DNA of 43,163 nucleotides. Origin: a candidate division WOR-1 bacterium RIFOXYB2_FULL_48_7 (GTDB lineage Bacteria; Margulisbacteria; WOR-1; O2-12-FULL-45-9; XYB2-FULL-48-7). Each line of letters begins with the position of its first letter. Positions within the stretch are counted from its first letter, which is position 1. Location: positions 1 to 43,163 of the forward strand of contig MEUF01000053.1 in NCBI GenBank assembly GCA_001771615.1, in the 5' to 3' direction. The notes under the pieces were generated by a model that was not told the origin of the DNA, did not search any database, and saw only the letters and a program-made list of their open reading frames with translations. Positions 16,836 through 23,945 of this stretch are shown here, in pieces. The position numbers and the translations under genes were made by a program.

Positions 16836-17264
16836 TTACACTCCTTTACAATTTTGCTGGCAGAGCGGCTTAACCGGCAGAGCCAGGATCAAATTTTGCC
16901 TGATTGTCTCGCCCAGGTCAATGGTGTTGTCCGCTTCGATCGGAAAAACAAAATCTTGGGCCTTGACTTCAGCTTCTTTCCCGCGCCGCTTGCCCGTTTC
17001 AGGCAGGATTTTTGAATACTCTTCGTCAATCAGGACTGTCAGAGGCAGTCGAAAATCCTTGGCGCAGCGGGAACAAACCTGTCCCAGCTCGACTTTGACC
17101 CCACCCTTGACCAGAACCGAAGTACCGGTATTGGTCAAATGAAGCTTGATTTTTACCGGGTTATTAACCTGGAGGCCGTCGTCCTGGTAGTTGACCCGTT
17201 CAGTCAGTTCCAGGTCGGCCTCATTTCCTATTTGGCGCAGGAGCTCTGTCAGGTCTATCTTCAT
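16836..17264 (-). CDS. DUF177/YceD-family protein, shortened C-terminus
   Basis: This 142-residue member of the DUF177 (YceD) family lies directly upstream of rpmF as in most bacteria. Homologues are linked to 23S rRNA accumulation/ribosome assembly. Family features are the conserved C64-S-R-C67 pair and the terminal LPVKPLCQQNC. Most homologues continue with a second CPxCG zinc-binding pair and a Leu/Asn-rich tail; this one stops three residues after Cys139, so the second ribbon half is missing. The ATG at 17264 is buried in one of the paired leader segments of the operon. Confidence 0.85.
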   Translation of the reverse strand: MKIDLTELLRQIGNEADLELTERVNYQDDGLQVNNPVKIKLHLTNTGTSVLVKGGVKVELGQVCSRCAKDFRLPLTVLIDEEYSKILPETGKRRGKEAEVKAQDFVFPIEADNTIDLGETIRQNLILALPVKPLCQQNCKGV

Positions 17265-17328
17265 CCCGATCTATTACCTTCAATTCTATTGTATTCGGGA
17301 TCCCGATTTTCGCGGCCTTGATCGGGAT
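17263..17328 (-). promoter_or_regulatory. Leader element of the lipid operon with alternative pairing segments
   Basis: Read as mRNA (minus strand) the leader contains S1 ATCCCGATC (17328-17320), S2 ATCGGGAT (17307-17300), S3 ATCCCGA (17301-17295, overlapping S2) and S4 GATCGGGAT (17271-17263). S4 includes the first two bases of the DUF177 start codon. S1 can pair with S2 (8 bp) or with S4 (9 bp), and S3 with S4 (7 bp). A GAAGG Shine-Dalgarno-like site lies in the S3-S4 loop. S2 and S3 together form the DNA palindrome TCGGGATCCCGA (17295-17306), so a protein operator is an alternative reading. Confidence 0.5.
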
Positions 17329-17339
17329 AACAACAATTA

Positions 17340-17348
17340 ATTATATCA
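17340..17348 (-). promoter_or_regulatory. Probable promoter of the lipid operon (extended -10)
   Basis: TGaTATAAT (17348-17340, minus strand) is a perfect extended -10 element between xerC and DUF177. It would start a transcript near 17333 with a leader of about 70 nt. A second, weaker -10 candidate, TACAAT (17293-17288), would give a short leader. No clear -35 is seen for either. Confidence 0.5.
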
Positions 17349-17361
17349 CCAGGAGAGTCGT

Positions 17362-18240
17362 TTATCTAGCCCTGGGGTGGAAGTCGTCGTAAACCTTCTT
17401 GAGCCGCTCTTTAGTCACATGGGTATACACTTGGGTAGTGGACAAGGAGACATGGCCCAGCAGCTCCTGGACTATGCGTAAATCTGCCCCTCCCTCAAGA
17501 AGGTGGGTGGCAAAAGAATGCCGCAGGGTATGGGGGGTAACCCTTTTCCCCAGGCCGCTCTTTTTGGCATAATGGGTAATAATTCTCTCAATCTGGCGCG
17601 GTGTCAGCCTGCTTCCCCGGCGGCCAATGAAAAAAGCGGCTGTTTTGCTGCCGGCCAGCAGGTTGGGACGGGCATCCGATAAATAATTGTTTAAGGCTTT
17701 TTTGGCCAGGCTGCCAAACAGCACAATCCTCTCTTTGGCCCCTTTTCCCAAAACCTTGATTTCATCTTCAGAAAAATCAACGTCTTTAAGGTTGAGCCGG
17801 GCAATTTCAACAACCCTGATGCCGCTGCCATAGAGCAACTCAATTAGGGCGCAATCCCGCTTGCCCAGGGGGGATTTTACATCGATACAGCCTAATAATG
17901 CCCTGACTTCTTCGGGATATAGGAAGTTGGGCAGTTTTTTCGGGAGTTTTGGCGTGAGCAGGTTTTGAAAAGGATTTTCCTGGCTAAGGCTTTCCCTTTG
18001 CAGATATTTAAAAAATGAACGGGCAGCCGAAAGCTTGCGGGCAATCGACCGTTTGGAATAATGTTTTTTCTCCAGCGAAAGCAAATATTCCCTGGCGGCC
18101 AGCCGATCAAGCTTTTTGTCATTAAAAAATGCGATTAGGGCCAGTAAGTCGCGCCGGTAATTAGTGGCGGTATGTTCAGAATAATGCCGCTCATTAAGCA
18201 AATGTTTAATAAACTGGCTTAAATCAGATGCATTTAGCAT
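17362..18240 (-). CDS. xerC: Tyrosine recombinase, XerC/XerD type
   Basis: This 292-residue tyrosine recombinase probably resolves chromosome dimers at dif. The SAM-like core-binding domain is about 1-105 and the catalytic domain 106-292. All catalytic residues are present: Arg142 (YGSGIRVVEIARL), Lys166 (VLGKGAKER), His237-x-x-Arg240 (HTLRHSFATHLLEGG), His263 (LLGHVSLSTTQ) and Tyr272 (VYTHVT). The ATG at 18240 is chosen because it gives the normal family start and length; an in-frame TTG extension to 18294 would translate a repeat sequence. The strict one-protein XerC versus XerD choice cannot be made here. No integrase-associated attachment site or cargo is nearby, so a housekeeping role is likely. 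Confidence 0.92.
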   Translation of the reverse strand: MLNASDLSQFIKHLLNERHYSEHTATNYRRDLLALIAFFNDKKLDRLAAREYLLSLEKKHYSKRSIARKLSAARSFFKYLQRESLSQENPFQNLLTPKLPKKLPNFLYPEEVRALLGCIDVKSPLGKRDCALIELLYGSGIRVVEIARLNLKDVDFSEDEIKVLGKGAKERIVLFGSLAKKALNNYLSDARPNLLAGSKTAAFFIGRRGSRLTPRQIERIITHYAKKSGLGKRVTPHTLRHSFATHLLEGGADLRIVQELLGHVSLSTTQVYTHVTKERLKKVYDDFHPRAR

Positions 18241-18243
18241 TCT

Positions 18244-18324
18244 TCTTTGTGTCCTTCGTGTACTTTGTGACTTGGTGGTAAAGAAATTTTCCAAAATATA
18301 CCACTAAGTCACAAAGACACTAAG
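18244..18324. repeat. Imperfect inverted repeat with CACAAAG-type motifs
   Basis: The arms are 18261-18278 (tactttgtgacttggtgg) and 18301-18316 (ccactaagtcacaaag). They pair over 16 bp with one G-T mismatch around a 22-nt spacer. The outer flanks continue the same ACAAAGACAC/ACGAAGGACAC texture. It occupies the whole xerC-upstream gap and resembles the CACAAAGACAC-type intergenic repeats scattered in many genomes. A role as bidirectional terminator is possible but there is no T-run. Confidence 0.6.
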
Positions 18325-18330
18325 TATCTA

Positions 18331-18756
18331 TCAAAGACCGTACTGATGACGTTTGTCGGTGGTGAGAGGAGAATATTTCCCCCGCTCCTTGATCCAGAGC
18401 TCTTTTTTTTCAATCGGCCGGGTATCGATATGGACCATGTTTTCTTCGGGATAAAAACCCAAGCCATTTATCCCTTCAGTTTTTTCTGCAAACTTAAAAA
18501 TTTCTGCCGCTGGGATGCCCTCAATGGCTAGGTTGACCGCTTTCCCTTTGGCATGCCAGGATAATTTTTCTCTTTTCAATTTTTCATTAAAGGCTTCGCA
18601 GTAAAAAGCAGATATAATTTTAGGCCTTTTTTGGAAGTGGACGGCAATTGCTTCTAGAATGCCGACCAGGCCGAGATGGATCCGGTATTCCCCCCTGCAT
18701 TCCGGGCAGCGGCAGGCAAAATCCTTGTGGTTAAAGTTTTCACTTAAATTTCCCAT
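18331..18756 (-). CDS. Peptidase M15-like protein, possibly catalytically altered
   Basis: The 141-residue protein resembles the M15A/YcbK-type D-Ala-D-Ala peptidase fold (Peptidase_M15_3 family). It has an N-terminal FNHKDFACRCPECRGEYRI segment, a helix (LVGILEAIAVHF), PKIISAFYC in place of the usual SGYR strand, SWHAKGKAVNLAI and HIDTRP. In the family the zinc ligands are His, Asp and His. Here His68 and His109 are present, but the expected Asp, seven residues after His68, is Asn75, and the SGYR arginine is missing. It may bind cell wall without cleaving it. There is no signal peptide. It is promoter-proximal to xerC. Confidence 0.7.
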   Translation of the reverse strand: MGNLSENFNHKDFACRCPECRGEYRIHLGLVGILEAIAVHFQKRPKIISAFYCEAFNEKLKREKLSWHAKGKAVNLAIEGIPAAEIFKFAEKTEGINGLGFYPEENMVHIDTRPIEKKELWIKERGKYSPLTTDKRHQYGL

Positions 18757-18784
18757 TGCCTAGATATTATATTACATATATAAT
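18756..18784 (+). promoter_or_regulatory. Promoter of the lipoprotein gene
   Basis: TTGCCT (18756-18761), a 17-nt spacer and TATAAT (18779-18784) precede a short leader with the Shine-Dalgarno site AGGAGGGAG and the ATG at 18804. It shares the 47-bp gap with the oppositely oriented M15-like promoter. Confidence 0.65.
18766..18771 (-). promoter_or_regulatory. -10 box of the M15-like gene, leaderless geometry
   Basis: TATAAT (18771-18766, minus strand) ends 9 nt before the ATG at 18756, with no Shine-Dalgarno site between. The -35 region is weak (TGTTCA at a 17-nt spacing). Confidence 0.5.
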
Positions 18785-18803
18785 CTGTTGAACAGGAGGG
18801 AGT

Positions 18804-19907
18804 ATGCGGCCAGTTTTTATCGTTGGTTGGGCCTTGGCGGTTGCCATGCTGGGCATGAGCATCGTCAGTTGCGGCGAAGTTGTTACTAGTGACACGACAA
18901 CAACTACTGCCGTCACCACTACAACAACAACGACGACTCCTGCCGGCTCAACGACTTCTACAACAACCAGCCCAACCACTACGAGTGGCGGGGCAACGAC
19001 AACTACCACTTCTGCCAGTACAACAACAACCCAGCCAAGCTATTGGTCATCGGTCAATTCCGGGACGTCGAATACTCTGATGGGTGGATTTTTTCTCTCC
19101 GGAGGAGTTTATGGCTGGCTGGTTGGGGATAATTCCACGATTTTAGCCACCATTAACGGCGGACAGAGTTGGCTGGATTATGGCAATGATGCGGGAATTA
19201 CTTTAACGGGGGTTTGTTTCCATAATTCGCGTGAGGGGACGGTTGTGGGGGCCAGCGGCTATATCGGGATAACTAGTGATGGGGGGGATAGCTGGACCAA
19301 TAAAACACAGCCGGGAATAAGTAATTATTTTAATTCCGTGGCGGTTGATGATGATTCAACCGAAATTATTGTCGGCAATGGCGGGAAAATATTGGTATCG
19401 ACCGACGGTGGGGTAAATTGGGCTGATCGATCAATTAGTGGCGGTGATTATAAGTCGGTTAAGTGGGATGGGGGTAATTTTTCGATTGTTGGCAGCGGAG
19501 AAACTGTCCTTTTTGGGACGGCTGACGCGAGCGGCGTCTATTTTACACGCAGGGTTTATGAACAAACCGACCAGCCGCTTGTGGCGGTTGCGGCCCATCC
19601 AGGAGTTGGCGGTACGTCAATTATTATTGGGACAAATGAGGCCTGGACAACGTTTGACGGTTGGGCAACGGTAGTAGCCAGCGGTGAATTTTTCTGGATG
19701 AATGCCGCCGGAGTAGCTTTCCCTGGAAATGGAAAAGCTTGGGTGGTCGGTGGAACTGGCAAAATTGCCGGCTGGAACGGGAGTGGCTGGGTTACTGAAG
19801 AAAGCGGCACAACCTCTGCCCTTTATGGGGTAATTTTCCCCAGTACTCAAGAGGGTTGGGCCTTTGGTTATCAGGGAAAGCTCTTGAAATATTCCCTGAC
19901 AAATTGA
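18804..19907 (+). CDS. Lipoprotein with Thr-rich linker and Ycf48/BNR-like beta-propeller repeats
   Basis: The 367-residue protein has a lipoprotein signal ending SIVSC with the lipidated Cys23, then a low-complexity Thr/Ser linker (about 29-73) likely to be a flexible, possibly O-glycosylated, spacer. The rest is a set of short repeats of the form VG-x-x-G-x-I-x-x-[ST]-x-[DN]GG-x-[SN]W (for example LVGDNSTILATINGGQSW, IIVGNGGKILVSTDGGVNW). These are typical of Ycf48/BNR/sialidase-like propellers, with a closing GWAFGYQGKLLKY. The Shine-Dalgarno site AGGAGGGAG fixes the start. Role and ligand are unknown; metK follows on the same strand but has its own promoter. Confidence 0.85.
   Translation: MRPVFIVGWALAVAMLGMSIVSCGEVVTSDTTTTTAVTTTTTTTTPAGSTTSTTTSPTTTSGGATTTTTSASTTTTQPSYWSSVNSGTSNTLMGGFFLSGGVYGWLVGDNSTILATINGGQSWLDYGNDAGITLTGVCFHNSREGTVVGASGYIGITSDGGDSWTNKTQPGISNYFNSVAVDDDSTEIIVGNGGKILVSTDGGVNWADRSISGGDYKSVKWDGGNFSIVGSGETVLFGTADASGVYFTRRVYEQTDQPLVAVAAHPGVGGTSIIIGTNEAWTTFDGWATVVASGEFFWMNAAGVAFPGNGKAWVVGGTGKIAGWNGSGWVTEESGTTSALYGVIFPSTQEGWAFGYQGKLLKYSLTN
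18889..19034 (+). repeat. ACA/ACT/ACG threonine-codon low-complexity tract
   Basis: Nearly uninterrupted ACN codons (acaacaactactgcc and similar) encode the Thr-rich linker after the lipobox. Such tracts change length easily by slippage. Its minus strand reads Val-rich and is an artefact. Confidence 0.8.
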
Positions 19908-19932
19908 CAAGCCCAAGTATATTAGTTAAAAT
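19904..19932 (+). promoter_or_regulatory. Consensus promoter of metK
   Basis: TTGACA (19904-19909), a 17-nt spacer and TAAAAT (19927-19932) form a near-perfect housekeeping promoter. The -35 box overlaps the stop codon of the lipoprotein gene. The transcript would have a leader of about 73 nt with GAAGGAGG before the ATG at 20013. I see no S-box/SAM-riboswitch stem in the leader. Confidence 0.75.
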
Positions 19933-20012
19933 CATATTTAGTTAGAAGCGAGCAAAACAACAAAATTTATCATTGAATATTCTTGTCCGTTCGTATGAAG
20001 GAGGAATAGTAA

Positions 20013-21209
20013 ATGAAGAAGCAGTGGTTATTTAGTTCCGAATCTGTGACCGAAGGGCACCCCGATAAAGTCTGCGATAAGGTTTCTGATGCGATCCTGG
20101 ATGCCATCCTCGCCAAGGACCCCACCGGCCGGGTAGCCGTAGAAACCCTGGTGACTAACGGGTTATGCTTAATTGCCGGCGAAGTGACAACAGGTACCTA
20201 TGTTGAAATCCCCAGTTTGGCCCGCGAAGTGATAAAAGAAATCGGCTATACCCGTGCTGTTTATGGTTTTGACTACGAAACTTGCGGGGTAATGGTCGCG
20301 ATTCAAGGGCAATCGAAAGATATTGCCAGGGGTGTCGACAAGGCTCTGGAAATCCGTGACGGAGAAGTCGTTAAGGAAGACCTGGAAGGACTGGGAGCGG
20401 GGGACCAGGGCTTGATGTTTGGTTTTGCTTGTGATGAAACACCCGAATTGATGCCCCTGCCAATCAGCTTGGCCCATCGCCTCTCACAAAAATTGGCTGA
20501 GGTCAGAAAAAACGGGGAACTGCCTTATTTGCGGCCGGATGGCAAATCCCAAGTCACGATTGAATATGAAGGCGACCAGCCAAAACGGGTGCATACTGTT
20601 TTAATTGCCGCCCAACATGCTCCGGAAGTGAAAATGGAGAAAATTCGCGAGGATATTATTGAACGAGTGGTCCTGCCGGTCCTGCCAGCCGAACTTATAG
20701 ACGATAAAATCAAGTATTATGTCAACCCCACCGGACGCTTTGTTATTGGCGGTCCGCAGGGTGATACTGGTGTGACGGGACGGAAGATAATTGTTGATAC
20801 CTATGGTGGTTATGCCCGCCATGGGGGAGGGGCTTTTTCCGGCAAAGATCCCACCAAGGTTGACCGTTCCGGCGCTTATGCCGCCCGCTGGGTAGCAAAA
20901 AATATCGTCGCCGCCGGTTTGGCCAAAAAAGCCGAGGTCCAATTGGCTTACGCCATTGGAATTGCCCGTCCACTGTCCATCATGGTGGATACTTTCGGGA
21001 CCGGTAACTTGCCGGATGACAAAATAGCCAAGCTGATTGATGAGACGTTTGATTTGCGTCCGGGGTTGATAATCAAGCAACTTGATTTGCGGCGTCCACT
21101 TTATAAACAAGTGGCTGCTTATGGGCATTTTGGCCGACCGGAATTAAATCTCCCGTGGGAAAAAACCGATAAGGCCGCAGAATTGAAAAAGCGGGCGAAA
21201 AGCCTGTAA
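20013..21209 (+). CDS. metK: S-adenosylmethionine synthetase
   Basis: This 398-residue enzyme makes S-adenosylmethionine from methionine and ATP. It has the N-terminal SESVTEGHPDKVCD (catalytic His16 and Asp18), the ATP-binding GAGDQGLMFGFACDE (128-142), and the phosphate loop GGGAFSGKDPTKVDRS (about 270-285), all canonical, at full family length. A strong GAAGGAGG site and a consensus promoter precede it. Its TAA stop directly abuts the stop of the convergent repeat-protein gene with no base between. Confidence 0.98.
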   Translation: MKKQWLFSSESVTEGHPDKVCDKVSDAILDAILAKDPTGRVAVETLVTNGLCLIAGEVTTGTYVEIPSLAREVIKEIGYTRAVYGFDYETCGVMVAIQGQSKDIARGVDKALEIRDGEVVKEDLEGLGAGDQGLMFGFACDETPELMPLPISLAHRLSQKLAEVRKNGELPYLRPDGKSQVTIEYEGDQPKRVHTVLIAAQHAPEVKMEKIREDIIERVVLPVLPAELIDDKIKYYVNPTGRFVIGGPQGDTGVTGRKIIVDTYGGYARHGGGAFSGKDPTKVDRSGAYAARWVAKNIVAAGLAKKAEVQLAYAIGIARPLSIMVDTFGTGNLPDDKIAKLIDETFDLRPGLIIKQLDLRRPLYKQVAAYGHFGRPELNLPWEKTDKAAELKKRAKSL

Positions 21210-23945
21210 TCAGTCAATAGCGAAACGCTGGCCAAAAATTTCTTTACCGCCGCCGGTATAATCTTCCCAGATGACGGAAAAGGTATTGTCTTCCGGTTGG
21301 GCAGTGATTTTTGGCGCCCGGGCCCCATCTGCCGTCCTGACCATGAAACCATTATCGGCCCACTCAACTTTGCCTTTTTGGTTGATTCTTTGGAGGAATA
21401 TTTCGTACTGTTTGCCGTTGCGATAGTCTTCCCAGGCGACGATATAAGAACCATCTCCCCAACCAACAGCTTGAGGCGCGTATTGGGTCATTGGCAGGTT
21501 GGCCAGGCTAATGCCTTCTTCTCCCCAGGTCAGCTTGCCGTCGACAGATAAATAGTTCGCAAAAAGATCCCAGTTGCCGGCACGATAATCTTCCCACAAG
21601 ACAAAGGTTGGTGAAATTATGATTGGGTTTTGTTGTGTCCTGGCTGCCTGGCTGACGGGGATGCCGTCGGTTTGCCATTGGGCCTTGCCATCGCTATTAA
21701 CACGCTGCGCATAAATATCATAGCTTCCTCCGCCTTTATCGGTCCAGGCAATCAATGCTCCCCCCTGCTTGTCAGCCACAGCTTGCGGTGAGCGCTGGAC
21801 ATCGGGAGCAGAACAGATTGACATGCCTTCCTGCTTCCAGAGCAATTTTCCCTTTCCATTGATTCTTTGAGCATAAATATCGGGATTGCGGTCGCCCTGG
21901 CGGAAATCAGACCAGGCAATTATTGCTCCGCCGCTACCATCAGCTGTAATGCTGGGCTCGGTCTGGTCGCTATTTTCTGCGCAAATGGCTTGCCCGCCTT
22001 TACCCAGTAATAAATCACCGTTCCCGGAAATATGTTGAGCATAAATATCCTTTAGGTTAAGGGTACTGCGATCATCTTCCCAAACAACAAGGGCGCCGCC
22101 GGCCCCATCGCCAACAATGGCCGGATTTGCTTGCCGTGAGGGGGCTTTCCCTAACAACAGGCCGCCTTTTTCCCACAGCTTTTTACCGGCAGAGTTGACC
22201 CTTTGGCCAAAGATTTTTGGGGCATTGGGATCGCGGGCATCTTCCCAGATAAGAATAATGCCGCCATTATTATCAGAAATAGTGCGAATGTTTGTCTGTT
22301 GGGCTTTTACCCTGGCAACCGGCAAGCCATCTTTTCCCCAAAGCAAGGTGCCGGTGCGGTTCACCTTTTGCAGGTAAACATTTAAATAGCCGGAACGGGC
22401 ATCTTCGAAGGCGATAATTATTTCTCCTTGTCCGGCATTAACTATGGCGGGATTCTGATGGACAACTGACCCGATGGCGTGGCAGATTGCCATGCCGCCT
22501 GCTCCCCATAGGATATTGCCATCGGAAGATAATTTTTGGGCATAAATATCATAGTTGCCAAAACGACGGTCCTGCCAGGTAAGAAATACTTCCCCGTTTT
22601 TGCCGGCAACCAGCGAAGGTTTTTCCTGGTCTCTCCTGGCAAAACCGGCTAAGATGCCGTTTGTCCCCCAAACTGGGGTGCCGGCCGTGTTAACCTTTTG
22701 CAAATAAATCAACGAGTAACCTTTTCTCGCATCTTCCCAAGCGACTAACCACTCCTGACGGTTATTAAATTGCACGACCGGATTGCTTTGGCTGCCGCCA
22801 GATTTGGCTAACAGCCGTCCGTTTTCTGCCCAGCCGGTCTTGCCGGACGATAGAAGGCGTTGGATGTATACCGCGCTTTCTTCTTCACGATTATCAACCC
22901 AAACAATAACCGCTCCTCCGTCACCGTCGTCACAAAGCTTGGGTCTTTCCTGGGAGTAACTGATATTGATCACCGGTATGGCATTTTTGTCCCACAGCAG
23001 ATTACCATTGAAATCGACCTTCTGGGCAAAAATATCCATCTGGCTGTTGCGTGAATCTTCCCAGGCCAGGATGGCGCCGCCTTTTGTGGCGGTTATCTCG
23101 ACCCGCTCTTGGTTTAGGTTGGCATTGCAGACGATTATTCCGTCTTTTTCCCACAAGCCCTTGCCGGCAGAATTTATCCGCTGGGCATAGATATTGTTAT
23201 CTGATGACCCGTTACGGCCATCGGTCCAGGCGATGACGGCACCGCCGGCGTTATCACTGACGATTTTTGGATACCATTGGGTGCCGGAGGCGGCGCAGAC
23301 CGGCAGGCCATTTTCTCCCCAGAGCGGGCTGCCGTAACGGTCAATCCGTTGGGCGTAAATATCTTCGCCGCCGCCGCTGCGATAATCGTGCCAGGCAATA
23401 ATGACTCCGCCGCTGCCATCAATAATCATTTGGGGCGCAAATTGGCCGGCCGGCGCCCGGCAAACAAACAAGCCATCCCGGCCCCACAAGAGCTCCCCCT
23501 GGCTGCTGATATGCTGGGCAAAAATGTCAGCATTATCGTGGCGATAATCTTGCCAGGCAATGATGGCCCCCCCGGAGCCGTCAGATACAATAGTTGCCTG
23601 GGTTTGATTTGTGTTCATAGTGGATAACGGCAGGCCGTTACTCCCCCAGAGATAGTTGCCATTGTTATCCATCTTTTGAGCATAAATAGTGGTAAAGCCA
23701 AAGCGACCGTCTTCCCAGACCATAATTATGCTATTGTCTTCTGTTTGAATGATCAGCGGGCTTTGTTGGGGAGAATTGCCAATGCTATTGCAAATTTTCA
23801 GGCCATTCTTGCTCCACAACGGTTTTGGGCTGCGGACTGGGGAGCCTTTTTCCTCTGCCGTGACAGCCGGCAGGCCAATGAGCAAAAGAAAGAAAATAGC
23901 GATTAATTTTGGAAAATGAGCTTTGAATTTATAGAATTGTTTCAT
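21210..23945 (-). CDS. Secreted protein of 16 tandem WEDxRxG...YAQ-type repeats
   Basis: The 911-residue protein has a signal peptide (about 1-30, ending PAVTA) and then 16 tandem repeats of about 50-56 residues covering 43-911. The consensus begins LWGxxGxxVCxAxxxQ, continues PxIVxDGxGGAIIAWxDxR and closes with DIYAQRIxxxG. The pattern predicts stacked beta sheets or one or two beta propellers. Such proteins are frequent in the secretomes of Bacteroidetes-like and candidate-phylum bacteria; function is unknown. Its ATG overlaps the smc stop by 4 bp (ATGA), so it is translated from the same mRNA as SMC, an odd partnership of a secreted and a chromosomal protein. Cys residues recur at the VC position of several repeats. 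Confidence 0.85.
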   Translation of the reverse strand: MKQFYKFKAHFPKLIAIFFLLLIGLPAVTAEEKGSPVRSPKPLWSKNGLKICNSIGNSPQQSPLIIQTEDNSIIMVWEDGRFGFTTIYAQKMDNNGNYLWGSNGLPLSTMNTNQTQATIVSDGSGGAIIAWQDYRHDNADIFAQHISSQGELLWGRDGLFVCRAPAGQFAPQMIIDGSGGVIIAWHDYRSGGGEDIYAQRIDRYGSPLWGENGLPVCAASGTQWYPKIVSDNAGGAVIAWTDGRNGSSDNNIYAQRINSAGKGLWEKDGIIVCNANLNQERVEITATKGGAILAWEDSRNSQMDIFAQKVDFNGNLLWDKNAIPVINISYSQERPKLCDDGDGGAVIVWVDNREEESAVYIQRLLSSGKTGWAENGRLLAKSGGSQSNPVVQFNNRQEWLVAWEDARKGYSLIYLQKVNTAGTPVWGTNGILAGFARRDQEKPSLVAGKNGEVFLTWQDRRFGNYDIYAQKLSSDGNILWGAGGMAICHAIGSVVHQNPAIVNAGQGEIIIAFEDARSGYLNVYLQKVNRTGTLLWGKDGLPVARVKAQQTNIRTISDNNGGIILIWEDARDPNAPKIFGQRVNSAGKKLWEKGGLLLGKAPSRQANPAIVGDGAGGALVVWEDDRSTLNLKDIYAQHISGNGDLLLGKGGQAICAENSDQTEPSITADGSGGAIIAWSDFRQGDRNPDIYAQRINGKGKLLWKQEGMSICSAPDVQRSPQAVADKQGGALIAWTDKGGGSYDIYAQRVNSDGKAQWQTDGIPVSQAARTQQNPIIISPTFVLWEDYRAGNWDLFANYLSVDGKLTWGEEGISLANLPMTQYAPQAVGWGDGSYIVAWEDYRNGKQYEIFLQRINQKGKVEWADNGFMVRTADGARAPKITAQPEDNTFSVIWEDYTGGGKEIFGQRFAID

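Noticed and set aside
18241..18294. TTG start extending xerC by 18 residues
   Set aside because: The residues would be translated from an intergenic repeat (KSQSTRRTQRR), and the ATG at 18240 gives the usual XerC length.
17362..18756. Integrative element with xerC as its integrase
   Set aside because: No attachment repeats, cargo or mobilisation genes are present; neighbours are ordinary chromosomal genes.
18767..19009. Val-rich protein on the minus strand opposite the lipoprotein linker
   Set aside because: It is the antisense of a threonine-codon tract; the plus-strand frame has a lipobox, ribosome-binding site and promoter.
19908..20012. SAM riboswitch upstream of metK
   Set aside because: The leader is only about 73 nt and I find no kink-turn, conserved GA-rich loop or terminator-like stem.
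21210..23820. CRISPR array or tandem DNA repeat in the 16-repeat gene
   Set aside because: The periodicity is about 160 bp, the units are coding and diverged at DNA level, and there are no uniform spacers or cas genes.
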